Source: Euzebyaceae bacterium (lineage in GTDB: Bacteria > Actinomycetota > Nitriliruptoria > Euzebyales > Egibacteraceae). From it: a stretch of 32,313 bases of DNA. Positions 22,600-29,672 of the stretch are shown here, one piece after another; position 1 is the stretch's first letter, and every line of letters starts with the position of its first letter. The DNA is taken from positions 1-32,313 of the forward strand of contig JACCTL010000107.1 in assembly GCA_013812395.1 (NCBI GenBank). Reading direction: 5' to 3'. Below the pieces are notes generated by a model, which was given only the letters and a program-made list of their open reading frames with translations, was not told the DNA's origin and did not search any database. Made by a program: the position numbers and the translations under genes.

Positions 22600-23368
22600 A
22601 GCCGCGCAGCGCGCGGGCGAGCAGGGAGCGCTTCAGCCGTCCGGTCAGCACGGCCAGCTTCTCCAGCTGGCGGGTGGCCTGGCGCCGCGCCTCGGGGTTG
22701 CGCTGGCGCAGCAGCGGCGTGACCAGCTGCTCGAACAGGGCGATCTCGCGGTCGACGAACTGCCCGTACATCCGCAGATGACGCGCTTCCAGTCCAAGGT
22801 GCAGCAGGTCGCGAGCGGCACGGGCGGCCAGCAGGTCGTCGCCGTCGAACGACCCGCCCTCCTCGGGGCGCCCGCCGATAATGCCGTAGTCGCGCAGGGC
22901 GCGGACCTCGGCCGCGTCCAGGCCCGTCGCCTCGGAGAACTCACGCAACGACAGCATCACACGCTGCGGCGGTTGCTCCAGTAACGGCTGCTCCCCCGCC
23001 GAGACGGCCTTCTCCAACGCGGCGGCGATCTCGCTCGCCCGGCGCGTCCCGAGACGCTCCTCGGCCTGCCCGTCGCCGGCTGCGGCGGCGGCGTTGGCGT
23101 CGTTGGTCCCGTCCGGCTCGCCGGCATCCAGGCGCTCCAGCTGCTCGCGGATGATCTTCAGCGGCAGGTAGTGGTCGCGTTGGGCGGTCAGGATGAAGCG
23201 CAGGCGGTCCACGTCGTCGTCGGTGAACTTGCGGTAGCCCGACTCGGTGCGGTCGGGGTAGATGAGGCCCTCACTCTCCAGGAAACGGATTTTGGAGATG
23301 GTGATGTCCTCGAAGTCCTCTTTGAGCTGGTTGAGGACCTCGCCGATGGTGAACCCGTCAGCTACCAA
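22583..23368 (-). CDS. ftsR: MerR-family regulator FtsR
   Basis: 261 residues. Winged-helix MerR N-terminus: FTIGEVLNQLKEDFEDITIS, KIRFLESEGLIYPDRTESGY, RKFTDDDVDRLRFILTAQRD, HYLPLKIIREQLERLDAG. These are near-identical to the actinobacterial FtsR/Rv1828 type, where the Corynebacterium member activates ftsZ. The middle (about 95-125) is an Ala/Gly-rich linker, and about 145-261 is a second helical domain starting LSLREFSEATGLDAAEV, probably ligand binding or dimerising. It follows the garA-type gene with a 3-nt gap and is surely co-transcribed with it. Its 3' end overlaps the possible start of the carboxypeptidase gene. Confidence 0.94.
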   Translation of the reverse strand: MVADGFTIGEVLNQLKEDFEDITISKIRFLESEGLIYPDRTESGYRKFTDDDVDRLRFILTAQRDHYLPLKIIREQLERLDAGEPDGTNDANAAAAAGDGQAEERLGTRRASEIAAALEKAVSAGEQPLLEQPPQRVMLSLREFSEATGLDAAEVRALRDYGIIGGRPEEGGSFDGDDLLAARAARDLLHLGLEARHLRMYGQFVDREIALFEQLVTPLLRQRNPEARRQATRQLEKLAVLTGRLKRSLLARALRGYVHGG

Positions 23369-23371
23369 CCG

Positions 23372-23845
23372 TCAGCCCGCCGGTTCCGCCAGGAAGGTGA
23401 CGAGCTTGAACTTGCCGATTTGGACCTCGTCACCGGTCTGCAGCAGCTGGTCGTCGGCGCGGTTGCCGTTGACGTAGGTGCCGTTGAGGCTGCCGACGTC
23501 GTGCACCCAGAAGCGCTGGGCATCACGGCGGAACTCCGCGTGGCGGCGTGACACCGTGATGTCGTCCAGAAAGATGTCGCTCTCCGGATGGCGACCCACG
23601 GTGACGACGTCGCGGTCGAGCAGGAACCGCGCGCCGCGGTTGGAGCCGCGGACCCCGACCAGCAGCGCCGTGCCGGCCTCGAGCTCGCCGACGTCGACCC
23701 CGGCCTCGTTGGCCTCGGCGAGCTCGACGTCCTCGGCCTTCAGCGCCCCGGTGGTGGTGTCCCCGCTGTGGTCGAGCGGGCGGCCGCAGTTGGCGCAGAA
23801 GTTCGCATCTGCGGGGTTCTCATGACCGCAGTGCTTGCAGATCAT
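23372..23845 (-). CDS. garA: Zinc-ribbon FHA-domain protein (GarA/OdhI type)
   Basis: 157 residues from ATG 23845, which follows GGGAG; a GTG at 23857 adds four residues. The N-terminus is a zinc ribbon with C3, C6, C17 and C20 (CKHC...CANCG). A threonine cluster follows (GDTTTGAL, about 30-37), then an FHA domain at about 70-150 with VTVGRHPESDI, the phospho-Thr-binding SRRHAEF and GSLNGTYVN. GarA/OdhI proteins switch 2-oxoglutarate and glutamate metabolism according to phosphorylation of an N-terminal Thr by serine/threonine kinases. The Thr cluster sits in the corresponding place, but the classic ETTS motif is not exact. Location just downstream of gcvH and upstream of ftsR matches mycobacteria. 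A -10-like TAGCAT lies at 23952-23957 on the minus strand, giving a leader of about 100 nt that includes the hairpin GCGGCC-ATACC-GGCCGC. Confidence 0.9.
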   Translation of the reverse strand: MICKHCGHENPADANFCANCGRPLDHSGDTTTGALKAEDVELAEANEAGVDVGELEAGTALLVGVRGSNRGARFLLDRDVVTVGRHPESDIFLDDITVSRRHAEFRRDAQRFWVHDVGSLNGTYVNGNRADDQLLQTGDEVQIGKFKLVTFLAEPAG

Positions 23846-24027
23846 CCGCTCTCCCACGTCAGGTCCACGTCAGTTCGCCAGCGCGGCGCCGGCATGCAGC
23901 CTCCAACGCGCCCGCACTCTCGTCAGCGGCCGGTATGGCCGCCACGGCGGGATGCTAACACCGAGCCGGCGGCGGTCCCATGCCGGGTTGCGGCCTGGGG
24001 ACCCGCCTCCCTGGCCGCACCCGTCCT

Positions 24028-24408
24028 CTACGACGAGGTGGTCAGCCGCTCGTAGTCCTGCGCCGACATCATCGCGTCGGTGGCTGCGGCGTCGTCGGCT
24101 TCGATGACCACCATCCAACCGTCACCGTAGGGGTCGGCGTTGACCAGCTCGGGCTGGCCCTCCAGCGACTCGTTGCGCGCGACGATCGTGCCCGACAGCG
24201 GCGCGTACAGGTCCGACACGCTCTTGGTCGACTCGACCTCTCCGAACGGTTGACCGTGCTCGACGCGGGTGCCCGTCGACGGCAGGTCCACGTAGACCAC
24301 GTCACCGAGGGCGTCCTGGGCGTAGTGCGTGATCCCGACCGTGACACGCGCGCCCTCGGCCCGCGCCCACTCGTGATCTTCGGTGTATCGCAGCTCGGAA
24401 GGGATCAC
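24028..24408 (-). CDS. gcvH: Glycine cleavage system H protein
   Basis: 126 residues, standard length. A lipoyl-carrier protein that shuttles the aminomethyl group from P-protein to T-protein. The lipoylated lysine is K62 in GEVESTKSVSDLYAPLSG. MIPSELRYTEDHEWAR at the start and VVYVDLPSTGTRV in the barrel are typical. GTG 24408 has the ribosome site AAAGGA. It has its own promoter inside the end of the upstream DUF881 gene. gcvH lies about 4.3 kb upstream of gcvPA/gcvPB in the same direction, with garA, ftsR, the carboxypeptidase, the nuclease and merR between. Confidence 0.97.
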   Translation of the reverse strand: MIPSELRYTEDHEWARAEGARVTVGITHYAQDALGDVVYVDLPSTGTRVEHGQPFGEVESTKSVSDLYAPLSGTIVARNESLEGQPELVNADPYGDGWMVVIEADDAAATDAMMSAQDYERLTTSS

Positions 24409-24437
24409 GCTGGACGTCCTTTGATCGGCTCGCGCGG

Positions 24438-24465
24438 ATGCTACCCCGTCACTGTTGGCTGTCAG
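24438..24465 (-). promoter_or_regulatory. Promoter of gcvH
   Basis: Minus-strand CTGACA (24460-24465) and TAGCAT (24438-24443) have a 16-bp spacer. The predicted start, near 24431, leaves a leader of about 23 nt carrying AAAGGA. The -35 and spacer overlap the last codons of the upstream DUF881 gene. The leader is too short for a glycine riboswitch. Confidence 0.55.
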
Positions 24466-25207
24466 CCGGTGACGGCTCGCCGTAGACGAACGACACCGGT
24501 TCCGCCCGTGCGGGCACGTTCACCACCGCCAGCTGGTTGACCGTCGTCGTCACTGCTGACCGCGATTCCAGCGAGTCGACCGCGCCGCCCGGGATGGCCA
24601 GGGCTTTGCCGATCGTCTCGGCGGGACCGACTGCGATGAGGACGTAGGGCGCGTCCAGCGGCTTGCCGTCGACGACCAACCGGCGGTTTCCCGAGGTAAA
24701 GGACGAAGACGCGACGAGGCGGACGTCGTTGACGGCGATCGCCTCGGCGCCGGCGTCGCGCAGCTCCTGCACGCTGTCGACGAGCAGCCCCTGGGTGACC
24801 TGGGTGTCGGGGTCCTCCACGATCATCTCCACGCCCTCCCCCTCAACGGCCAGCGTGCCAGCGAGCACGCGCAGCTCCTGCAGGCGGCGGCGCAGGCTGT
24901 CCAACGCCAGCTCGTCGCTCTGGGCAGAGTTCTCGAACCCCAGCAGCGTCAAGCGCAGGTCGGTGACCTCTTCCTGCAGGCGGTCGGACTGGGTGGACAG
25001 GTCGGCCAGGATCTGGGCGAGGTCCTGCTCTCGCTCGATGTCGAGCCGCTCACCGAGGTCCTCGCCGGCGCGCAACTGAGTCACCAGCAGGAAGCCGAGC
25101 AGCGCGCAGGCCAGGACCGTCGCGGCGCGCAGCCACGGCGACGACGACCCGGTGGCGGTGGGCCGCTGCAGCCCCCGGGTCCGCTCCTGGTGCGCGGTGC
25201 CCGTCAT
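24449..25207 (-). CDS. DUF881 family membrane protein (second copy)
   Basis: 252 residues. One N-terminal membrane helix (WLRAATVLACALLGFLLVTQL) puts the rest outside. A coiled coil follows (about 55-115, rich in Leu/Glu/Gln with LQEEVTDLRLTLLG and LDSLRRRLQELRVLAG). The DUF881 domain then shows GEGVEMIVEDPD, VQELRDAGAEAIAVNDVRLV and VLIAVGPAETIGKAL. These proteins occur as pairs around sbp in actinobacteria (Rv1823/Rv1825 in mycobacteria as I recall); their function is unproven but the context suggests envelope or division. ATG 25207 overlaps the sbp stop by 4 nt (ATGA). Confidence 0.92.
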   Translation of the reverse strand: MTGTAHQERTRGLQRPTATGSSSPWLRAATVLACALLGFLLVTQLRAGEDLGERLDIEREQDLAQILADLSTQSDRLQEEVTDLRLTLLGFENSAQSDELALDSLRRRLQELRVLAGTLAVEGEGVEMIVEDPDTQVTQGLLVDSVQELRDAGAEAIAVNDVRLVASSSFTSGNRRLVVDGKPLDAPYVLIAVGPAETIGKALAIPGGAVDSLESRSAVTTTVNQLAVVNVPARAEPVSFVYGEPSPADSQQ

Positions 25208-25536
25208 ACCCGGAACACGTGCCGGCGGACGGCGGCCAGGTTCTGGAAGATGCGAACCCCGAAGACCACGATGACCGCCGTCTCCAACGCGTCGCCGACA
25301 TTGAGCTGGTCGCCCAGGTAGACCAGGAAGACGGCCAAGATAACGTTGGACAGAAACGACACCAAGAACACCCGGTCGCTAAAGGTCTCGTCGAGGCGGG
25401 CGCGAACGCCGCCGAACAACGCGTCGAGGGCGGCCACCACGGCCACTGGCAGGTATGGCGCCAGGGCCAGCGGCACGTTGGGTTGCAGCACCAGGCCGAG
25501 CGTGGCACCCAGCAGCAACGCCAGCAGGGCGATCAT
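25204..25536 (-). CDS. sbp: Small basic protein (DUF1290)
   Basis: 110 residues with three membrane helices: IALLALLLGATLGLVLQ, LPVAVVAALDALFGG (weaker) and VFLVSFLSNVILAVFLVYLG. The family signatures GVRARLDETFSDRVF and LGDQLNVGDALETAVIVVFG are present. The family was first described next to divisome genes in Firmicutes and is always associated with DUF881 genes in actinobacteria. Function unknown. Both ends overlap its neighbours by 4 nt (ATGA), so DUF881-sbp-DUF881 must be translated as a unit. Confidence 0.94.
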   Translation of the reverse strand: MIALLALLLGATLGLVLQPNVPLALAPYLPVAVVAALDALFGGVRARLDETFSDRVFLVSFLSNVILAVFLVYLGDQLNVGDALETAVIVVFGVRIFQNLAAVRRHVFRV

Positions 25537-26336
25537 GGCGCGCTGCCCGGGGCGTCCGCGGCGGTGGGCACCCGCACCGAACCGGAGAAGGCCGGCAGTA
25601 CCACCTCGTCGGCCTGCTCCAGGGAGATCCCGAGGCCGTAGACGTCACGCCAGATCTCAAAGTCGTCCCACAGTGCGCTGACCCGCACCCCTTGGTCGAG
25701 GGCGGGTGCGTTGCCGACCGCTGCCACGACGTAGGGCGACGTCAGCACGCGGTAGTTCACCAGGACAGCCGAACCGGCGCTGCGGATGGCGGTGGTGGCG
25801 ATCATCCGCTCACCGTTGACGGCGATGCCCTCGGCGCCCAGCGCGAACAGGGTGTTGGCGGCCATCTGTAGGTCGACGTCTTGGATGCGGCAGTCCTCGG
25901 GGCGTGCCGCTGGGCAGGTGCCGGTGCCGTCGGACAACGTCAGTTGCACGCCCGGACCGGTCAGCGCGGTCAGGCCTGTGGCGGCCTCGACGGCCGCAAG
26001 CCGGGTGCGCAGGGCGGGGACGGCGGGATTCACGGCGGCTGCCTGCGCGGCGTCGACCCGCCCGCGAAGGCGCTCCAGCTGCTCGGCAAGGGCATCGGCA
26101 CGGGCTTGGCGCGCGTCGATCAAGGCGATGAGCTCGGACTTGCGGGCGCCCTGCTCGGCCGCCTGCTGGCGTCCGACGCTGACCCCCGCCGACAGCAGGA
26201 ACCCGACGAGCAGGGCGCCGAGCGCCGTCAGGCTGCGCACGACGCCGCTGGACCACGGTTGCGACCAGCGGACCGGCGGTCGGCGCGCGTAGTCGGTCTC
26301 GGCGTTGAGCCCGAGGGCGTCGGTGAGGTCGCTCAC
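25533..26336 (-). CDS. DUF881 family membrane protein (first copy)
   Basis: 267 residues. One membrane helix near residues 31-53 (VVRSLTALGALLVGFLLSAG), then a coiled coil (about 60-115), then the DUF881 domain: GPGVQLTLSDGTG, DVDLQMAANTLFALGAEGIA, VNGERMIATTAIR, SAVLVNYRVLTSPYVVAAVG and VPTAADAPGSAP at the end. It has a cysteine pair (GTCPAARPEDCRI) that the second copy lacks, which may form an extracytoplasmic disulfide. GTG 26336 overlaps the pgsA stop by 4 nt (GTGA). Confidence 0.92.
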   Translation of the reverse strand: MSDLTDALGLNAETDYARRPPVRWSQPWSSGVVRSLTALGALLVGFLLSAGVSVGRQQAAEQGARKSELIALIDARQARADALAEQLERLRGRVDAAQAAAVNPAVPALRTRLAAVEAATGLTALTGPGVQLTLSDGTGTCPAARPEDCRIQDVDLQMAANTLFALGAEGIAVNGERMIATTAIRSAGSAVLVNYRVLTSPYVVAAVGNAPALDQGVRVSALWDDFEIWRDVYGLGISLEQADEVVLPAFSGSVRVPTAADAPGSAP

Positions 26337-26962
26337 CGCCGCTCACCTTCTTCCGACGATGCCGCAGCCATGCGCAGGGCGACCCGGGCGGCGTGCCAGT
26401 AGTGCCATCCAGCGACGTAGTAGCTGGCGATGCCGACCACCGTGAAGGCGTAGGCGGCCGCCAGGAACGGTTGCGCACCGGCCCAGTCCATCCGCCCGAG
26501 CAGGAAGCCCGGCACCCCGATGAGCAGGCAGGCGGTGGCGAGCTTGCCCAGCCGGCTGACCGGAATGCCGGGGTTACCGCCGAACAGGGTGACGCTGACC
26601 GCCAGCAGCACCAGGTCCCGGCCCACCACCAGGACGGCAACCCACAGCGGCAGGAAGCCGACGTACAGCAGGGTCAGGGCGGTGGTCGCCAGCAAAGCCC
26701 GGTCGATCAGCGGATCGATGATCTTGCCGAGCTTGGTGACCTGGTCAAAGCGCCGGGCCACGTAGCCGTCCACCCAGTCGGTCGTGGCGACCACCACAAG
26801 GACCGCGAACGCGATGCCGTAGGCCCGCACGACGACCATCAACCAGACGAACAGCGGCAGACCGAGCAGGCGCAGGGCTGTGATGGCATTCGCTGCCGTC
26901 ACGACCCCGTCGTGAACCGTGGTGGATGTGCCCGCCCGGGCGCCTGCGTCGAAGAGCTTCAC
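26333..26962 (-). CDS. pgsA: CDP-alcohol phosphatidyltransferase (phosphatidylglycerophosphate synthase-like)
   Basis: 209 residues with several membrane helices. The family signature D-xx-DG-xx-AR-x8-G-xxx-D-xxx-D is complete: D62, D65, G66, A69, R70, G79, D83 and D87 in TDWVDGYVARRFDQV and TKLGKIIDPLID. The enzyme transfers an alcohol phosphate onto CDP-diacylglycerol; in this genomic place the mycobacterial homologue is annotated PgsA2. The exact acceptor (glycerol phosphate, inositol phosphate or another) cannot be read. GTG 26962 has a GAGAGG ribosome site. It heads the operon pgsA-DUF881-sbp-DUF881. Its promoter is within the 108-bp space shared with the divergent tRNA-Pro; AGGGTA at 27006-27011 (TACCCT on the minus strand) is a possible -10. 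Confidence 0.92.
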   Translation of the reverse strand: MKLFDAGARAGTSTTVHDGVVTAANAITALRLLGLPLFVWLMVVVRAYGIAFAVLVVVATTDWVDGYVARRFDQVTKLGKIIDPLIDRALLATTALTLLYVGFLPLWVAVLVVGRDLVLLAVSVTLFGGNPGIPVSRLGKLATACLLIGVPGFLLGRMDWAGAQPFLAAAYAFTVVGIASYYVAGWHYWHAARVALRMAAASSEEGERR

Positions 26963-27070
26963 GCACGCCTCTCATTGCTCGCCGTCACGGCTCACCGTCA
27001 CGCCAAGGGTATCCCGCCAGCGCATTGGCCTTCTGGCAGCGGCCGGCGATACGCTCGCCGTTGCCAGCAA

Positions 27071-27149
27071 CGGGATGTGGCCCAGTTTGGTCCAGGGCGC
27101 CGGTCTGGGGGACCGGAGATCCGGGGTTCAAATCCCCGCATCCCGACCA
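27071..27149 (+). tRNA. tRNA-Pro (anticodon GGG)
   Basis: Acceptor stem CGGGATG (27071-27077) pairs with CATCCCG (27139-27145). The anticodon arm is CCGGT-CTGGGGG-ACCGG with anticodon GGG. The T arm is CGGGG-TTCAAAT-CCCCG. The discriminator A is followed by an encoded CCA (27147-27149). TACGCT at 27050-27055 with TTGGCC upstream may be its promoter. The 3' end is next to an integrase gene and is the probable integration target. Confidence 0.95.
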
Positions 27150-27204
27150 CAAAATTGCAGGTCAGAGCGTTTTTAGAAGACGGCTTGACCCTTTGGAAGC
27201 GCAG

Positions 27205-27226
27205 CGGGATCACGACGGGATCACGA
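27205..27226. repeat. Tandem 11-bp direct repeat near the att site
   Basis: CGGGATCACGA is present exactly twice, at 27205-27215 and 27216-27226, between tRNA-Pro and the integrase stop codon. Short direct repeats here are often arm-type integrase binding sites. Confidence 0.6.
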
Positions 27227-27339
27227 GCGCTGGAAAGGCGTCGGCGCCGAGCAGCGCAGCCGTCGACCGAACGGCACGGGAAGGACTCTTCCGAAGCCAC
27301 ACTTCGGACGCGCTCATGAAGCGTCCTGGCCCCGGGACG

Positions 27340-28575
27340 TCAACGACCGGGTGGCGGCTTCTCACCCGCGACGGCGTCTGGATCCGTCGTACTGTCGATG
27401 ATGGCGGCGAGCCGGTGTGCCGCGTCTTCCTGCATCGCCGGGATGGCGTGGCTGTACGTGTCGAGCGTGATCGCGATCGAGGCGTGGCCCAGCCGCTCCT
27501 GCACGACCTTCGGGTGGACGCCGGCTTGCAGCATCAGCGTGGCGTGGGTGTGGCGGAGACCGTGCAGGGTGATCCACGGCAGGCCGGCCGCGCCAACGAG
27601 CGTCTTGAACTGTTGGCTCAGCCGGTCGGGGTGGAAGGCTTGGCCGTCGATGCGGCAGAACACGATGTCCTCGTCGTGGTAGCCCCGCCCGAGCAGCAGG
27701 CGTTCCTCCAGCTGCGCCTTTCGATGGGCACGGAGCGCGGCGACGGTCACAGCGTCAATGGCCACGAGGCGTCGGCTGCGGCGAGTCTTGGTCGGCCCCA
27801 TGGAAACGGTTCCCCCGCCCTTGGCGCGCTGCTGCACGACGGTGACGCGACCGCGGTCGAGGTCGACGTCTCGCCAGCGCAGGCCGGCGAGCTCTCCCCG
27901 CCGTATCCCGGTAGTAGCAGCGAGACGCCACAGCGCGGCCAGGCGGTCGTCGGTGGCGAAGGCAAGGAACGTTCGGAGCTGCTGGGCCGTCCAGGTTGGC
28001 ATGTCGGGTGACGCCGGCTGGTGGTGCGCGCGTTCGGCGGGGTTGCGTTGGAGCAGCCGGTCGCTGATGGCGTCGGCGAGCGCTCGTGAGAGCGTGCGGT
28101 GGATGTTGTGAACCGTCTTGGCTGACAGCCCGCCACCGCCCCGAACGCGTCCACCCGTCGCCAGGTCGGCGTACAGCGCCTTTACGCGTGACGGTGTGAG
28201 CGCTTGGAGGGCGATGTCACCGATTCGCGGGACGATGTAGACCTGAACGTGGGACGCGCACGCGTCAAAGGCGCCGGGGCGCAGACGGGCGCGTGCGGTC
28301 GGCAGCCACTGCTCCAGGTACTCCCCCACCGTCTGCTTCGATGGTGCGACGTAGGTGCCTTGACTGATGGCGTGCTGCAGCTCGTGCATCCCGTCGAGGG
28401 CGGCACGTCGTGTGGGGAAGCCGCCGCGGACGCGCTGCTCGCGCTTCCCGCCCGCCGGTCCGACGTCGATGCTCAACGTCCACGATGTCCGCTCCGAGCC
28501 GCAGCGCTCGCAGCGCCGCTGCGGCACAGTCGCGCGGCACCGCGTACAACGCTTGAACACACGCCCTTGCCGCAT
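27340..28575 (-). CDS. int: Tyrosine recombinase/integrase with N-terminal zinc ribbon
   Basis: 411 residues from ATG 28575, which follows GGGGAGGAG. Residues 10-25 form a zinc ribbon (CTRC...CERC), followed by an AP2-like arm-binding segment (about 30-75), a SAM-like core-binding domain (about 80-180) and a catalytic domain (about 190-390). The catalytic set is complete: R225 in GIRRGEL, K263 in TKTRRSRR, H338 and R341 in LHGLRHTHATLM, H364 in LGHAS and Y374 in DTYSH. It cuts and joins DNA between the tRNA-Pro 3' end and an element's attP. It is likely functional because no residue is missing. An excisionase gene is not recognisable; one may be among the unassigned small ORFs to the right or outside the window. 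Confidence 0.95.
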   Translation of the reverse strand: MRQGRVFKRCTRCRATVPQRRCERCGSERTSWTLSIDVGPAGGKREQRVRGGFPTRRAALDGMHELQHAISQGTYVAPSKQTVGEYLEQWLPTARARLRPGAFDACASHVQVYIVPRIGDIALQALTPSRVKALYADLATGGRVRGGGGLSAKTVHNIHRTLSRALADAISDRLLQRNPAERAHHQPASPDMPTWTAQQLRTFLAFATDDRLAALWRLAATTGIRRGELAGLRWRDVDLDRGRVTVVQQRAKGGGTVSMGPTKTRRSRRLVAIDAVTVAALRAHRKAQLEERLLLGRGYHDEDIVFCRIDGQAFHPDRLSQQFKTLVGAAGLPWITLHGLRHTHATLMLQAGVHPKVVQERLGHASIAITLDTYSHAIPAMQEDAAHRLAAIIDSTTDPDAVAGEKPPPGR

Positions 28576-29099
28576 GAGGCTCCTCCCCGTCAGCCAGTAG
28601 GGAAAACCAGCATGGACCAGCCTCTCGCTGGAGGGAAGAGGAACGGCCATGAGCGGTGGACGGCTGCGGTGGGGCTGGCGGTTATTCCCGGCGTCCAAGT
28701 GGTTCCGACAGCACCTCGCTGTAGCCAGCTTCCCGGCGTTCGTCTACACCGCGTGCGCCTCGACGAGTGATCGCCAACCCAACTACGACGACTCGGGATC
28801 GAACCGAGCCTCCGAGGCAAGCCGCCCGAAGGGCGGTGCGCCAGCAACAAGATCCGTCGGTCGGCTCGGACGCTTACCCCAAACACCCGCCCGTCGGCGG
28901 ATGGGGATGGTGCACGGTTGAAGTGCGACTGGAGGGCCTATTAGGAGGATGCGGTCCTTCGGGGGCGGTCTCAATGGGTCCACGCAACACCTCATGGGAG
29001 CGCGGATGATCCGCGCTGACAACGGAGGTGACTCGGGCAGTTCAAGAGAAGTGCCGATCTTGTGGATGCGTCCGCGAGTGGTTGGTCGGTGCTGACGAT
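28576..29099. other. Gene-free stretch with consecutive hairpins
   Basis: No convincing gene lies between the integrase and the ECF sigma promoter. Three hairpins are packed together: 28792-28808 (CTCGG-GATCGAA-CCGAG), 28808-28818 (GCCTC-C-GAGGC) and 28822-28836 (CCGCCC-GAA-GGGCGG). Read on the minus strand, the first has the sequence of a tRNA T arm. A further palindrome, GCGCGGAT-G-ATCCGCGC, is at 29000-29016. A 30-codon frame at 29028-29120 (GTG start) encodes a CRSCGC-containing peptide but has no proper ribosome site, and I do not call it a gene. Confidence 0.6.
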
Positions 29100-29127
29100 G
29101 GAACCCTTCGTGTGCGCTGAGCGTGTG
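29100..29127 (+). promoter_or_regulatory. Candidate ECF-type promoter of the sigma gene
   Basis: GGAACC (29100-29105) is a classic ECF -35. CGTGTG (29122-29127), 16 bp downstream, is a fair match to the CGT-type -10. The distance to GTG 29166 leaves a leader of about 30-35 nt. The inverted repeat CGTGTCATG-GCAGT-CATGACGCG (29131-29153, one G-T pair) lies just after it. Many ECF factors drive their own promoter; whether this one does is inference. Confidence 0.4.
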
Positions 29128-29165
29128 TCTCGTGTCATGGCAGTCATGACGCGAAGAGGGGCCGC

Positions 29166-29672
29166 GTGGTGGGTGCGGAAGCCATTCAGCAGGAGCCGCG
29201 CGTGACGCGGGCCGCGGACTTCGACGAGTTCTACCGGCGCGAACGCGCAGCGCTGTATCGGGCGCTGGCGCTCACGGTCCGCGACCCGGACGTCGCCACC
29301 GAGGCGGTCGACGAGGCGATGGTGCGCGCGTACCAGAACTGGTGGCGCATCGGCGGGTACGACAACCCAGCCGGCTGGGTGTACCGCGTCGCGCTGAACT
29401 GGTCGATCTCCCGCGCCCGGCGCCGACGGCGCGAGCTTTGGCCCGAGCCGCCGCCGCCTGAACCTGACTGCGCGGACTCGGTCCTCGCAGCCGCCGTCGC
29501 GGCGCTGCCGGACAAGCAGCGCGCGGTGGTGGTCCTGCGGTTCCACATGGACTGGTCGCTGGACCAGATCGCCGCAGCGCTGCGCATACCAACAGGAACG
29601 GTGAAGAGCCGACTGCACCGCAGCCTCGCGACGCTGCGGTCCGAACTCGAGGACGCCCGCCGTGAGTCTTGA
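29166..29672 (+). CDS. ECF-type RNA polymerase sigma factor
   Basis: 168 residues. Region 2 at about 17-95: FDEFYRRERAALYRALALTV, VATEAVDEAMVRAYQNWWRI, NPAGWVYRVALNWSISRARR. Region 4 at about 110-160: LPDKQRAVVVLRFHMDWSLD, QIAAALRIPTGTVKSRLHRS. There is no extra C-terminal domain. GTG 29166 or GTG 29169 follow AGAGGGG. Its stop overlaps the start of the next gene by 11 nt, the usual arrangement of an ECF factor and its membrane-bound controller. The target regulon is not visible beyond the candidate promoter upstream of the gene. Confidence 0.92.
   Translation: MVGAEAIQQEPRVTRAADFDEFYRRERAALYRALALTVRDPDVATEAVDEAMVRAYQNWWRIGGYDNPAGWVYRVALNWSISRARRRRRELWPEPPPPEPDCADSVLAAAVAALPDKQRAVVVLRFHMDWSLDQIAAALRIPTGTVKSRLHRSLATLRSELEDARRES

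Larger units (their letters stand above)
27122..28575. mobile_element. Integration module at tRNA-Pro (attL side of an integrative element)
   Basis: The 3' part of tRNA-Pro, a short non-coding gap with a tandem 11-bp repeat, and a tyrosine integrase gene transcribed toward the tRNA form the usual layout of an integrated actinobacterial element. The tRNA is intact with CCA, so integration kept the gene whole. I looked for a second copy of the tRNA 3' end to the right, as attR, and did not find one before 32313, so the far boundary is outside the window or lost. Confidence 0.7.

Noticed and set aside
26998-27300. A 100-codon minus-strand frame containing MRGFEPRISGPPDRRPG
   Set aside because: This is the familiar false protein produced by translating across a tRNA gene; it lies over tRNA-Pro.
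28649-28921. A 90-codon plus-strand frame after the integrase with a ribosome-site-like GGAAGAGGAA
   Set aside because: The product has no protein-like pattern after residue 35, and the frame runs through the hairpin cluster at 28792-28836.
29028-29120. A 30-codon frame encoding a CRSCGC peptide
   Set aside because: The GTG lies inside the GGAGGTG sequence itself, so there is no usable ribosome site, and the frame ends within the candidate sigma promoter.
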